Shown piece after piece: positions 8,800-17,140 of a DNA stretch of 64,000 nucleotides (its first letter is position 1; each line of letters starts with the position of its first letter). Below the pieces are notes generated by a model, which ran no database searches, was not told the origin of the DNA, and worked only from the letters and a program-made list of their open reading frames with translations. The stretch lies in assembly GCA_021776335.1 (NCBI GenBank), contig JAJFGB010000007.1, positions 620,001-684,000 on the forward strand, given 5' to 3'. The position numbers were made by a program, and so were the translations under genes. The DNA comes from Hyphococcus sp. Lineage in GTDB: Bacteria > Pseudomonadota > Alphaproteobacteria > Caulobacterales > Parvularculaceae.

Positions 8800-9600
8800 T
8801 CAATCATCATCATCGTCATCGTCTGACGCGGTCACGCGAACGGTGCGATTATTGCGCGCCTGAAGCGGGCGAAAATTATTGCCCATAATATTATTGAAGG
8901 ATTTGAATTGCGCCTGTGACATGGTCGCCTGTTCCGTCAGCACAAACCAGGTGACGATCTCTGAACAAGGCGGCGTCGTGAGCGAACCGGGATAAGTATA
9001 ATATGACCCGGCGTCTGTCAGCGCGTCGCTGAGGTTCACCTCATGATGCGAAATGACCGTGTCTCCCGCCTTTTCCGGCAGGCCTTCCGCCATCAGGTCG
9101 GCTAGAAATTCACTTTTCTTGCCGAGTTTATAAAGCACGCCAACGACCGCAAGATCGCCGGACATGGCGTCGCGAAACACCGCATGCAGCTCCATCACGC
9201 CGCGCTTGCCGCGTACCGCATGTTCTGACTGGGTATGAAAATGGAACTGCAGCAGGTCGAATGGCGCGCCGCCTACATTCAGGCTGCTGCCGGTTTCATA
9301 TTCCTGCTCAATCGTATGTCCATTATTAATGAGGTGAAGCTCCGTATCCAGCAGCGTCAGCTGCAACGGGCCAAGGCTGTCGTCTTCGGTGGCTTTGCGA
9401 ATATTAATCGGGGTTTGGCGGGCGCCGGGTTCCGTTGATCTCGCGCAGGTCTCCCAGCCGGGCGTTTCGCTCCAAAATCCCGGCCCTGTGTCACCGGAAT
9501 AAGCAAAGCTCGGCCCATCCGCCGCGCTGGCGGATGAGGCGAGGCCTGCGACCATTGTCAGTGCAATGAACACATTCGTAGATTTTCCCATGATACCCAT
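8800..9600 (-). CDS. Periplasmic alpha-class carbonic anhydrase
   Basis: Zinc enzyme that interconverts CO2 and bicarbonate, exported by a signal peptide (GKSTNVFIALTMVAGLASSASAA). Family motifs are intact: RQTPINI near residue 61; zinc ligands His120, His122 (LLQFHFHTQSEH) and His139 (MELHAVF); and PGSLTTPPCSE near the active site. Two cysteines (52 and the one in PPCSE) can form the usual disulfide. Start ATG 9600 has AGGAG 8 nt upstream. The C-terminus is odd: it ends in seven consecutive aspartates after VTAS. The gene stands alone, with no adjacent bicarbonate transporter. Confidence 0.95.
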   Translation of the reverse strand: MGIMGKSTNVFIALTMVAGLASSASAADGPSFAYSGDTGPGFWSETPGWETCARSTEPGARQTPINIRKATEDDSLGPLQLTLLDTELHLINNGHTIEQEYETGSSLNVGGAPFDLLQFHFHTQSEHAVRGKRGVMELHAVFRDAMSGDLAVVGVLYKLGKKSEFLADLMAEGLPEKAGDTVISHHEVNLSDALTDAGSYYTYPGSLTTPPCSEIVTWFVLTEQATMSQAQFKSFNNIMGNNFRPLQARNNRTVRVTASDDDDDDD

Positions 9601-9840
9601 CGTGACGGCTCCTGATGTAGCGGACGATTTCTGTCGACCGTCCGGTTGTGCCCTCCAACTAGCCTGCGAAGTCTTAGCGCCGGCGACAGCGCGTCACAAT
9701 TGCATGGTAAGATTATGGGCGAATATTAACGTCACATACGCGCTATTTATATCAGAATTTTGACAATGGATCTCAGGGTTGCAGATTTCATGTTACCCAC
9801 AATGTGGTTGCACTATCGGCGTTCTGTCTTCACGCCCGCG

Positions 9841-10125
9841 CTAACGCGGTTGCGCATCTTTGTCCGCATTCAAAAGTTGCGCGGGTGAAACATTCAGCGC
9901 TTTGGCAAAACGCTCGATCAGGACAATAGTCGGATTGCACTCGCCGCTTTCCATGTGGCTGACAGCGGACTGGGTCATGCCCACCTGCAAGCCCAGCGCA
10001 TGCTGGCTGAGTTTACATTCCTCCCGAAATTTTCGGAGATTATGACCAATGATCGACCGCATATTCATTTCGGCGTTTTTGCGTTCAAATGCGATCCGCG
10101 CGCGGGATGTGTTTTCAGGGTTCAT
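9841..10125 (-). CDS. XRE-family helix-turn-helix regulator
   Basis: A 94-residue protein with one Cro/C1-type domain (IIGHNLRKFREECKLSQHALG, then LQVGMTQSAVSHMESGECNP) in its C-terminal two thirds. ATG 10125 is chosen over an upstream in-frame ATG because AGAGAGG precedes it and the upstream extension has no family similarity. It is divergent from a second XRE gene at 10297, and the shared 171-bp gap carries inverted repeats that could be the operator. No toxin partner is seen downstream, so this looks like a stand-alone repressor. Confidence 0.8.
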   Translation of the reverse strand: MNPENTSRARIAFERKNAEMNMRSIIGHNLRKFREECKLSQHALGLQVGMTQSAVSHMESGECNPTIVLIERFAKALNVSPAQLLNADKDAQPR

Positions 10126-10224
10126 CTTGCCTCTCTCGCGCCTGATGATGTTCAGGGCATTGGACAAATTTCAGGCGCGCGATCACAGGCGGTCGATCGC
10201 CTTCATTGCTCTTTAGTCTGCTAT

Positions 10225-10275
10225 GTGATACAAAACATATCACTTACGATCCTTATTATAAACCTATTTGTATCA
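10225..10275. promoter_or_regulatory. Inverted repeats in divergent XRE promoter region
   Basis: GTGATA - 7 nt - TATCAC spans 10225-10243. TGATACAAA at 10226-10234 is mirrored perfectly by TTTGTATCA at 10267-10275, only 21 bp before the 10297 start codon. The arrangement fits an operator for one or both XRE proteins. The surrounding AT-rich stretch would also hold the -10 boxes. Confidence 0.5.
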
Positions 10276-10296
10276 TAAAAGAGCTAGAAAGTTTCA

Positions 10297-10539
10297 ATGA
10301 TTGAATCGAGTCAGATCAAAGCGGCACGGGCGATGCTGGATTGGTCTCAGCAAACGCTGGCCGATAAATCAGGCGTATCACTGCCGACGATTAAGCGAAT
10401 TGAGTCCGCGGGACCCGGCCGCAGCTCGCTAGATACAATCAACGCGATCAAGATGGCTCTTGAAACCGCCGGCATTGAATTTATTCCCGAAAATGGCGGC
10501 GGGCCCGGCGTAAGGCTGCGCGAGAAAAGCGCGGGCTGA
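10297..10539 (+). CDS. Small XRE-family regulator, 80 aa
   Basis: Single helix-turn-helix domain of the Cro/C1 type: IKAARAMLDWSQQTLADKSG, then VSLPTIKRIESAGPGRSSLD. The C-terminus has the common IEFIPENGGGPGVRLRE ending shared by many small proteobacterial XRE regulators. The start codon follows AAAGTTTCA, a poor Shine-Dalgarno sequence, but there is no other candidate. It sits head-to-head with the XRE gene at 9841. Target unknown; autoregulation through the repeats at 10225-10275 is likely. Confidence 0.8.
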   Translation: MIESSQIKAARAMLDWSQQTLADKSGVSLPTIKRIESAGPGRSSLDTINAIKMALETAGIEFIPENGGGPGVRLREKSAG

Positions 10540-10879
10540 CGAGGCGGGGGTGTAGCTGACGCACAATGTTTTTGATTACGTGCGCCAACAAAGTCACTGG
10601 AACCGATCTTGGCTGGTTGTCGGCGATGTCGACCGATGTCGAACAGGTTCAGATCACCAGGACGCGCAGCCATGCACGACGCTTCAGGCAGGAAGCGGAC
10701 GCGAACGCCGCGAGGGATATCGCTGCCGGTATCGCACAGGACTTCACCTGGAAAGTTGTTCCCGCAGACGCGGATGCGTGAGGTGAAGGTCTCAATTAAA
10801 ACCGGTCATCCCGGCCTTCGCCGGGATGACGGGAGCGGGGGCAGCATTCGGAATGGCGATCGTTAATTGTGCATCCGTC
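10540..10879. other. Gene-poor stretch with one palindrome
   Basis: About 340 bp without a convincing gene. Short open frames exist on the plus strand but lack a start signal and family resemblance. The only clear feature is the palindrome at 10805-10830. The dprA-like fragment follows directly. Confidence 0.5.
10805..10830. repeat. GTCATCCCGG palindrome
   Basis: Perfect 10-bp arms GTCATCCCGG / CCGGGATGAC around CCTTCG. This is a palindrome type commonly seen between genes in alphaproteobacteria. Only one copy lies in this window. Confidence 0.7.
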
Positions 10880-10954
10880 TCAATCCCGCGAAAACTTGCC
10901 GCCTTCATGTTCAACGGTGTCGCCGGACAGGACGAGATCGAGGAGCGTATCTAT
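10880..10954 (-). pseudogene. Displaced 3'-end fragment of a dprA homologue
   Basis: On the minus strand this encodes IDTLLDLVLSGDTVEHEGG, then KFSRD and a stop. That matches the end of the intact DprA (ADSLLDLVLTGDAVEHEGG, then KFSRG, stop). About 59 of 66 bases agree with 12475-12540, in the same orientation. Substitutions are mostly synonymous or conservative, so this derives from a functional relative of dprA rather than decaying freely. Upstream of this point the frame has no DprA similarity. It marks the far border of the AT-rich block at 10.98-12.46 kb. Confidence 0.8.
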
Positions 10955-10983
10955 GTGGCAATGCTCGTAGACGACAGGTCTGG

Positions 10984-11415
10984 CTAGAACTTTTGTTTAG
11001 TCTTTTGACACTCGCTCGTTCGGATTGGCGCGCCATCGCGATTAGTATGAAAAAAATAGTGCTCGAAGGCGCCAGTCACTCTTGAAATTCTGATCGATTG
11101 AGTAACCCCAGCAAGCGTTTCATCTTCATCATCTCGATTGCTGCAAAATATGAATATCTCATTTTCAGTGATCGAGTGTTCTTCTACGTGGCCGCACAAA
11201 GGGAGATTCGGAAAATTTAAACCCTGTGTTCCGTCTGCATTATCGATAATTGCGACAACAAATCCGCCAGTTGTTGGTCCGCTCAACGAAGGGTCAGCGG
11301 TATTATGTGAATAACCATAATCGCATTGCAGCAATGTTTCTGCCAGCGCTTCATCAATGATCGATAATGAAATTCCGGCAGCAGCGATGCAAATATGTCG
11401 AATATCAATTCTCAT
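10984..11415 (-). CDS. Secreted hypothetical protein, 143 aa
   Basis: Not recognised. ATG 11415 is used because GAGGGGG lies 8 nt upstream and a signal peptide follows (MRIDIRHICIAAAGISLSII, then DEALAE). The mature part contains several cysteines (LLQCDYGYSH, PLCGHVEEH, FIFCSNRDDE, SECQ), suggesting disulfides outside the cytoplasm. Base composition is visibly more AT-rich than the dprA/plsY genes. It lies in the block bounded by the dprA fragment and dprA, back-to-back with the membrane protein at 11599. Likely acquired DNA. Confidence 0.6.
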   Translation of the reverse strand: MRIDIRHICIAAAGISLSIIDEALAETLLQCDYGYSHNTADPSLSGPTTGGFVVAIIDNADGTQGLNFPNLPLCGHVEEHSITENEIFIFCSNRDDEDETLAGVTQSIRISRVTGAFEHYFFHTNRDGAPIRTSECQKTKQKF

Positions 11416-11598
11416 GATGCCCCCTCGTGTCATTCTCGACGGTAGCATAAGTTTTGCGCGAAGGTCGGTACGCCTGTTATCCAATTTAGTATTGGATAAA
11501 GTATAGTCAATCTGCTGGTTTATTGGAAGTTCCTGATTGACCCGGTGCACCAATACGATTTTGATGGTGAGGCATACTTGGAGAGAAAGCGAGCTAAT

Positions 11599-12342
11599 AT
11601 GCCAAATAGTTCTGACTCCGGTTTTTTTCAACGTCAGTTGAGCGTTCTGGAAAAACTCTGGCCGATCAGCTTGCTCGCAATGATCTTCACTTTTCTATCG
11701 CAAATAGAAACCGTCATGCAATATTCAGCGCTGCTTGCTGAGGGATTGCTGAAATGGCGAGCGATACTTGATGCCCTGTGGGAAGTGCCGATCAATATTT
11801 TGCTTGCCTTTGTCGGCGCGGAAATAAATTTGGTTTCTCCGGTTCCTGAGGTTTTATTTTTTATGTCGGTATTTGTGTTTTCTACACTCAGGCATAATCA
11901 ATTTGACGAGATCCACAGCGATTTAGATGGCCGCGATTCGATCAACAAAATATCTGGATTGGAGTGGGTCGCATATTGGCCAGTTATTGCGTTGATGGTT
12001 GCTAGTCGTAAAGCAAACAACCACGTAGTTTTTGTAATTCCCTACTCGCTCAGCATAGCGATTATTGCATTCGTTTTCTTTAAATCGGTTTTTTTGACAC
12101 TTGCCATACCAATAATCGTTTTGGCGTTGACGGTAATTTTAATAAAAACAGATAAAAGCAACTCCAAATTCGCACGTGGCATTGGCGTATTCATTGTCTT
12201 TACAAGTCATATTATTGTGTACTACTCAGTAGTAATCATAATGCTCTCGTATGCATTGGAGAGCGTTGCAGATCCGGCCGGGCAATTCAAATGTGACGCG
12301 TTTGAGGCGAAAGACTTGGAATTACCGGCCTATTGTAAATGA
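11599..12342 (+). CDS. Multi-pass membrane protein, function unknown
   Basis: Not recognised. About 247 residues with several hydrophobic segments: WPISLLAMIFTFLS, ILLAFVGAEI, a pair around VFVIPYSLSIAIIAFVFF and VFLTLAIPIIVLALTVIL, and GIGVFIVFTSHIIVYYSVVI. A cytosolic-type loop with RHNQFDEIHSDLDGRDS lies in the middle, and the C-terminus carries two cysteines (FKCDAFEAKDLELPAYC). ATG 11599 is used; an in-frame GTG at 11545 is possible and neither has a strong ribosome site. Strongly AT-rich compared with the flanking backbone genes, consistent with horizontal acquisition. Confidence 0.6.
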   Translation: MPNSSDSGFFQRQLSVLEKLWPISLLAMIFTFLSQIETVMQYSALLAEGLLKWRAILDALWEVPINILLAFVGAEINLVSPVPEVLFFMSVFVFSTLRHNQFDEIHSDLDGRDSINKISGLEWVAYWPVIALMVASRKANNHVVFVIPYSLSIAIIAFVFFKSVFLTLAIPIIVLALTVILIKTDKSNSKFARGIGVFIVFTSHIIVYYSVVIIMLSYALESVADPAGQFKCDAFEAKDLELPAYCK

Positions 12343-12469
12343 TGCTTTTGATCGAAATCAAATGGTGGCCAAGGAATGTGGGCGGCAATCGTTTCGAGTT
12401 AGCGTGGTAAACGCATCGGGACCATTGCGCGGATGGACGTAGGCAGAACTCGGTTAATCGCGGCCCCAG

Positions 12470-13609
12470 CTAACCCCGCGAAAATTTGCCGCCTTCATGT
12501 TCAACGGCGTCGCCCGTAAGGACGAGATCGAGGAGGCTATCAGCCACAAGACCCGCAGGCGCCGCGATCTCGCGCAGGATTTCATCACGGTGGAGCGGGG
12601 TGAAACTTAACAGTTCCAAAAGCTGTGCGCGCAGGGCCGCTGTGTCAGCATCATTTTGCCGTGAAGACTGACTGTTCAGCGTCGTATCGAAAAAACCCGT
12701 CTGTTGTTCTTGGGAACGAGGGATTTGCGCGTTGAGGGCTTCCAATATGTCGTCAGCATTCTGGATCAGCGTCGCGCCGTCGCGGATCAGCTTGTTGGCG
12801 CCAGCGCATCTGGGATCGAGCGGTGAGCCGGGCGCTGCAAAAACCTCGCGGCCCTGTTCAAGCGCATAGCGCACGGTGATCATGGTGCCGGAGCGTGCTG
12901 CGGCTTCAACCACCACGACGCCGCGCGAAAGACCGGAAATGATACGGTTGCGTTTTGGAAAATCGCGTGCGGTTGGGTGGTACCCCATGGGGCATTCCGA
13001 GATGACGGCGCCATTGTTGATGATCTGCTCTGTCAGCGCTTGATGTTCGGGCGGGTAAATAACATCGACGCCGCCAGCGACGGCGGCAATCGTGCCCGTC
13101 TCCAATGATGCTTCATGGGCAGCGCCGTCAATGCCGCGCGCTAACCCTGAGACAATGACAAAGCCCGCCCGGCCGAGATCAGCGGCAAGGAGCCGCGCAA
13201 ATTTGCGGCCGGCGCCGGAGGCGTTGCGGGCGCCGATAATGGCCACGGCCGGTTTTTGAAAAAGCGCCGGGTCGCCGCAGACATAGATCAGCGGCGGTGG
13301 GGCGGGGATTTCAGCGAGCATCGCCGGATAGTCGGGCTCGCAAGATGCGATCAGTCTCGCGCCGCAGCGCTCGGCCTGATGAAGCTCTTCTTCCAGCTTT
13401 GCGCGATTGGCCGGTTTGTGTGGTCGTTTACCGGGGAGGTCAGCGAGGGCGGCGAGTGCTTCATCCGCTGCGCCATATTTTGCAATGAGTTGTTGAAACG
13501 TCACCGGGCCGATATTGGGCGTGCGAATCAGCTGCAGCCAGTCGAGACGTTCGCGCTCGTCAAGCTGACGCACTGGTTTCTTCTTTCTTGGCGCCGATTT
13601 TTGCTTCAA
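12470..13609 (-). CDS. dprA: DNA-processing protein DprA
   Basis: Loads RecA on incoming single-stranded DNA during transformation. 379 residues: an N-terminal helix-hairpin-helix/SAM-like region (LIRTPNIGPVTFQQLIAKYG, about 27-46); a Rossmann-like DprA core (IGARNASGAGRKFARLLAAD, GFVIVSGLARGIDGAAHEAS, AGGVDVIYPPEH, RNRIISGLSRGVVVVEA, SGTMITVRYALEQGREVFA); and a C-terminal winged-helix DML1 domain ending in EHEGGKFSRG. The start ATG at 13609 overlaps the plsY coding end by 50 bp, so the two are co-transcribed. Its 3' end is the sequence duplicated as a fragment at 10880-10954. Confidence 0.96.
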   Translation of the reverse strand: MKQKSAPRKKKPVRQLDERERLDWLQLIRTPNIGPVTFQQLIAKYGAADEALAALADLPGKRPHKPANRAKLEEELHQAERCGARLIASCEPDYPAMLAEIPAPPPLIYVCGDPALFQKPAVAIIGARNASGAGRKFARLLAADLGRAGFVIVSGLARGIDGAAHEASLETGTIAAVAGGVDVIYPPEHQALTEQIINNGAVISECPMGYHPTARDFPKRNRIISGLSRGVVVVEAAARSGTMITVRYALEQGREVFAAPGSPLDPRCAGANKLIRDGATLIQNADDILEALNAQIPRSQEQQTGFFDTTLNSQSSRQNDADTAALRAQLLELLSFTPLHRDEILREIAAPAGLVADSLLDLVLTGDAVEHEGGKFSRG

Positions 13610-14159
13610 CGCCTGCGATCAGGCGGTCGATATTGTCACGGTGTCGTATGAAAATAAGCACGGCCATGAAAACCGCAGCGATCGCAAAACCTGGTTTACC
13701 CAAAGCAAACAAAACAAAAGGCGAGGCGCTGGCGGCGACCAGCGCCGACAATGAGGAATATTTTGAGAGCGTTGCTGTGCCGAGCCAGATTGCGCCTGCG
13801 AAAATGCCTGCCGTAAAATAAAGCGCAAAAAGCGTTCCCATAAAAGTTGCAACGCCTTTGCCGCCCTTGAATTTCAGCCAGGCCGGATAGCAATGGCCAA
13901 GAAAAGCAGCAGCGCCGGCAATCTCCGGGCGCCAATTGAGATAGTAAGCAATCCCAACCGCTATAGCGCCTTTGCCGCCATCAAGCAGCAGCGTTGCGAG
14001 TGCAAGATCCTTGCGGCCCGTGCGTAATACATTGGTTGCGCCTATATTGCCGGAGCCAATCTCGCGAATGTCGCCAAGGCCAGCCATTTTGGTTAGCACC
14101 AGGCCGAAGGGAATGGCGCCGAGAAGATAACCGAGAATTGCCGCCAGTATCATCGTCAT
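13560..14159 (-). CDS. plsY: Glycerol-3-phosphate acyltransferase PlsY
   Basis: Inner-membrane enzyme that transfers acyl from acyl-phosphate to glycerol-3-phosphate, the first step of phospholipid synthesis. 199 residues with five predicted membrane spans. The three PlsY motifs are present: GSGNIGATNVLR, a Gly/Lys-rich phosphate site (KFKGGKGVATFMG), and a short C-terminal motif with HRDNIDRL. The end overlaps dprA by 50 bp and the start lies 9 bp after the SDR gene. Gene order pyrB - SDR - plsY - dprA is consistent with one transcription unit. Confidence 0.97.
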   Translation of the reverse strand: MTMILAAILGYLLGAIPFGLVLTKMAGLGDIREIGSGNIGATNVLRTGRKDLALATLLLDGGKGAIAVGIAYYLNWRPEIAGAAAFLGHCYPAWLKFKGGKGVATFMGTLFALYFTAGIFAGAIWLGTATLSKYSSLSALVAASASPFVLFALGKPGFAIAAVFMAVLIFIRHRDNIDRLIAGVEAKIGAKKEETSASA

Positions 14160-14168
14160 GGATTTTTC

Positions 14169-15194
14169 CTAAACCACGCCATATTTGATCATGCTGTCGG
14201 CCATGGCGATGCTCATTTCCTTCAGTGAGCGCGGTTCCCAGCCGAGAACCGCTTTGATCCGCGCATTATCAAGGTCGCGGCGGCGGCCCAGGCCCGGGAC
14301 AATCTGTTTCAGCGCCGGATTAAAATGCTGCATCAGTTTTGGCAGCCAGTCGGGCAATTCGCCCGTGGGAATTTTATATCCATCGTCGCGAAAATGCTGG
14401 TCAAGAATTTTCGCGACTTCGCTCATCCAGCAAAATTCAATGGCGCAGATAAATCTCTGACCCGCGGCCTGGGGCGTCGTCATGGCGGCAAGGTGAGCGC
14501 TGGCGACGTCGCGCACATCGACGCAGGAAAAACCAATCCGCGGGCAGGCGGGCATGGTGCGGCTCATCAATTGCCGGACGAGTTCGCCCGAGGTGCCGGA
14601 ATCCGTGTTGAGGATCGGTCCGAGAATGGCGCCGGGGTTAATCACCGCAAGCTCCATTCCAGCGCCCTCGCTTTTGACAAAATCCCAGGCGGCGCGTTCC
14701 GCAATGGTTTTTGATTTCTCATAAGCCCCGATCTCGGGACTGAGTGTAATCGACCAGTCATCTTCATTAAATGTATGTGCGGGTTCGTTTGGATGGCCGG
14801 CGGATACTGCTGCGACCGATGACGTCATCACCGTGCGCTTGACGCCTGCCTTTGCTGCCGCCCGCAACACGCGCAGCGCGCCGTCGCGTGCGGGCCCGAT
14901 CAGGTCGTCTTCATGTTTCGGCTGGCCGATGATGAAAGGTGAGGCGATATGTTGAACATAGTCGCATCCGGCGATTGCTGCGTCCCAGCCATCATCGCTT
15001 GTGAGATCGCATTGATGGAGCGTGAGCCGGTCATCCGCTTTCACATGGCGCGCGACGCTCTCGCGGACTTCTGGTTCGCGCGCGGGAGAACGCAGCGTGC
15101 CGCGCACATTGTAACCATGTTGCAAAAGCAGGATCACTGTGTGCAGCCCGACAAAGCCGGTTGCGCCGCTGACAAGGACGGTTTGATTTGTCAT
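14169..15194 (-). CDS. Extended SDR, NAD(P)-dependent epimerase/dihydroflavonol reductase-like
   Basis: 341-residue Rossmann-fold oxidoreductase. Nucleotide-binding GATGFVGLHT near residue 10. Catalytic Tyr/Lys in YEKSKTIAER, with the upstream Ser in MTSSVAAV. INPGAILGP follows, and a C-terminal substrate region ends in LGWEPRSLKEMSIAMADSMI. The pattern resembles aldehyde/dihydroflavonol reductase-type SDRs more than sugar epimerases; the substrate cannot be read from sequence. It sits between pyrB and plsY, a position occupied by pyrC in many alphaproteobacteria, and no dihydroorotase is seen in the window. Confidence 0.85.
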   Translation of the reverse strand: MTNQTVLVSGATGFVGLHTVILLLQHGYNVRGTLRSPAREPEVRESVARHVKADDRLTLHQCDLTSDDGWDAAIAGCDYVQHIASPFIIGQPKHEDDLIGPARDGALRVLRAAAKAGVKRTVMTSSVAAVSAGHPNEPAHTFNEDDWSITLSPEIGAYEKSKTIAERAAWDFVKSEGAGMELAVINPGAILGPILNTDSGTSGELVRQLMSRTMPACPRIGFSCVDVRDVASAHLAAMTTPQAAGQRFICAIEFCWMSEVAKILDQHFRDDGYKIPTGELPDWLPKLMQHFNPALKQIVPGLGRRRDLDNARIKAVLGWEPRSLKEMSIAMADSMIKYGVV

Positions 15195-15207
15195 GAACGG
15201 CTCCTGT

Positions 15208-16224
15208 TTAAGACGTCAAAAGCGCATCGAGCGCCGCCATGCGGGCCGCGACGCCGTAAAAGACCTGGCGCAAAATCAGTGAGCGCTCTTTATCGTCGGC
15301 CAACGCGCCATCAATTTCAACGCCTCTGTTCATGGGGCCGGGATGCATGATTTTAGCGCCCGGTTTGGCGAATTTGATCGTTTGATGGGTGAGGCCAAAT
15401 TCATCAAAATAGCCTTGCGCCGCGTCGCGGCCGCCATCGTCCATACGCTCGAACTGCATACGTAACCCCATGACGACATCGGCCGCTTCAAGACCGTCGC
15501 GCAGATTGTAATGGCGCTCGATATCCGGCAGCAGATCATCACCCGGCATCAAATGCGCCGGACCGACAAAACGCACTGTGGCGCCGAGGCGGGAAAACAA
15601 TCGCGCGTCGGAACCGGCGACGCGGGAATGTTTAACGTCGCCGCAAATCGCAATCGTCAAATCCTCGATGGCGCCGAAACTTGAACGGATCGCCGCTGCA
15701 TCAAGCAGGGCTTGGGTTGGATGTTCTTTGACGCCGTCGCCGCCATTGACGATCACGCAGGATAAAAGCTGATCGAGGGTTTCATGAAGGCCCGGTTCCT
15801 TTGCCCGCACGATCATCACATCGGCGCTCATGGCGGCGAGCGTCTGGGCGGTATCCACAAGGCTCTCGCCCTTATGAACGGACGATGCGTTGACCGGGAC
15901 ATTCACCACATCGGCGCCGAGCTTTTTGCCGGCGAGATCGAATGAGAGATTGGTGCGTGTTGAATCTTCAAAAAACAGGTTGATCTGGGTTTTGCCCGCG
16001 AGGCGTGGCGGGGCCGGTTCAGCGCGTTTTAAAAAGCCGGCATAGTGCTCGGTGAGATCGAGCAGAAACGCGATGTCGCTGTCGCTCAGATCGTCAATGC
16101 TGATCAGGCGGCGCGCGCTAAAGCCGCCTTGAAGCGGGGAGGGTCGTTGAGGGGATGCCATTAAGGACGGAGGTTTAGCGGGGCGAGCCGATTCCGGCAA
16201 GCGGGTGGAGGGCCTGGGCGCCAT
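15208..16224 (-). CDS. pyrB: Aspartate carbamoyltransferase catalytic subunit
   Basis: Second step of pyrimidine synthesis: carbamoyl phosphate plus aspartate to carbamoyl-aspartate. The carbamoyl-phosphate loop is FFEDSTRTNLSFDLAGKKLG; Asn follows STRT where many family members have Arg. Further motifs are KGESLVDTAQTL, NGGDGVKEHPTQALLD, LRMQFERM and IMHPGPMNRGVEIDG. The start is uncertain: TTG 16248, ATG 16224 and ATG 16161 are in frame, none with a good ribosome site. ATG 16161 gives about 317 residues, nearer the family norm; the longer forms add a Pro/Ser-rich extension. The end lies 13 bp before the SDR gene. Confidence 0.95.
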   Translation of the reverse strand: MAPRPSTRLPESARPAKPPSLMASPQRPSPLQGGFSARRLISIDDLSDSDIAFLLDLTEHYAGFLKRAEPAPPRLAGKTQINLFFEDSTRTNLSFDLAGKKLGADVVNVPVNASSVHKGESLVDTAQTLAAMSADVMIVRAKEPGLHETLDQLLSCVIVNGGDGVKEHPTQALLDAAAIRSSFGAIEDLTIAICGDVKHSRVAGSDARLFSRLGATVRFVGPAHLMPGDDLLPDIERHYNLRDGLEAADVVMGLRMQFERMDDGGRDAAQGYFDEFGLTHQTIKFAKPGAKIMHPGPMNRGVEIDGALADDKERSLILRQVFYGVAARMAALDALLTS

Positions 16225-16303
16225 GCTTATCTGAGCGGTCGAGGCCAAAAAGAGCCGTCTCGACCTGTAACTCTATTTATAATACATTTAGAGGTCATAA
16301 TTT

Positions 16304-16981
16304 ATGGAGAGAATGATGGTGACAGAAGCACTGCAAATCATAGTTTTACTTCTGTCTGGCTTGGGTTTGACTGGCGTTACCGGTGCCTATTTTGAACAAC
16401 TCATTCTCCGGCGTACAAACACGATCAAACGTCAGATGCTTATGCTGGAGGTCTGTGAAAAGGCAGTTGCAATTAACGAGACGCTGAGAGAAGCCGGAAC
16501 GGCTGGCGCCGATCTAAAAAATATGACGCATGTGCTGGAGGAGTTTGACAATTTTCTCGGTGTGCAGCGTAATGGAACAAATGCTCTTAGCGGCGACTAC
16601 GAGAAAATATTTTTGAATGAGTTTGATAAACAGAAAAGCATTGGCAGTGACGTAAACACCAATCTTGCAAAAAAATTCGTAGAATACAGTCAAAAAAATG
16701 TGTTTTTTCGATATTTTACCGCGCCAGGATTTTCCAATTTTCCCTCATTTGTTTATTTTTCTATTTTTGTATTATTAACACTCATAATCATTTGGTTTTC
16801 AATTGTAGGCGTTACTTACCCATTTATGGAGCGCGAACAATCGGAAGACCTCGCAACTTTTTGGTTGGGGTTGACGATGATGATGTTGGTCGTTTTTGGC
16901 CTCATGCAGGTATTTCGACAGCTCAACAGGCGTGCGTTTATGCGCGATATCAAAGAAAAAATTATTGATGCGCAAAAGTAA
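16304..16981 (+). CDS. Membrane protein with two-part membrane topology, unknown function
   Basis: Not recognised. 225 residues: an N-terminal hydrophobic helix (LQIIVLLLSGLGLTGVTGAY), a polar soluble middle of about 110 residues rich in Glu/Lys/Asn, then two membrane helices (FVYFSIFVLLTLIIIWFSIV and LGLTMMMLVVFGLMQVF) and a basic tail. The arrangement resembles small sensory or phage-defence-type membrane proteins, but that is only an impression. A second ATG at 16313 has GGAGAG just upstream and may be the real start. The DNA is clearly AT-rich compared with pyrB, suggesting acquisition. Confidence 0.6.
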   Translation: MERMMVTEALQIIVLLLSGLGLTGVTGAYFEQLILRRTNTIKRQMLMLEVCEKAVAINETLREAGTAGADLKNMTHVLEEFDNFLGVQRNGTNALSGDYEKIFLNEFDKQKSIGSDVNTNLAKKFVEYSQKNVFFRYFTAPGFSNFPSFVYFSIFVLLTLIIIWFSIVGVTYPFMEREQSEDLATFWLGLTMMMLVVFGLMQVFRQLNRRAFMRDIKEKIIDAQK

Positions 16982-17140
16982 AACGCTCAGCGCGCGCCAG
17001 AATCAAATGTTTTCGTTGGACACAGTGAAAGCCCGCTACTCACGCCGCCCTTGCCGATTCGGCCTTTGGGCGCGCGGCTATTTCCACCAGAAGCAAGAAA
17101 CATCAATTGTTCCAGCGCGCATATCGGCTACATTGATTTG

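Noticed and set aside
10566-10866. Overlapping short plus-strand open frames after the XRE gene
   Set aside because: No start signals, no recognisable sequence, and one of them reads through the GTCATCCCGG palindrome.
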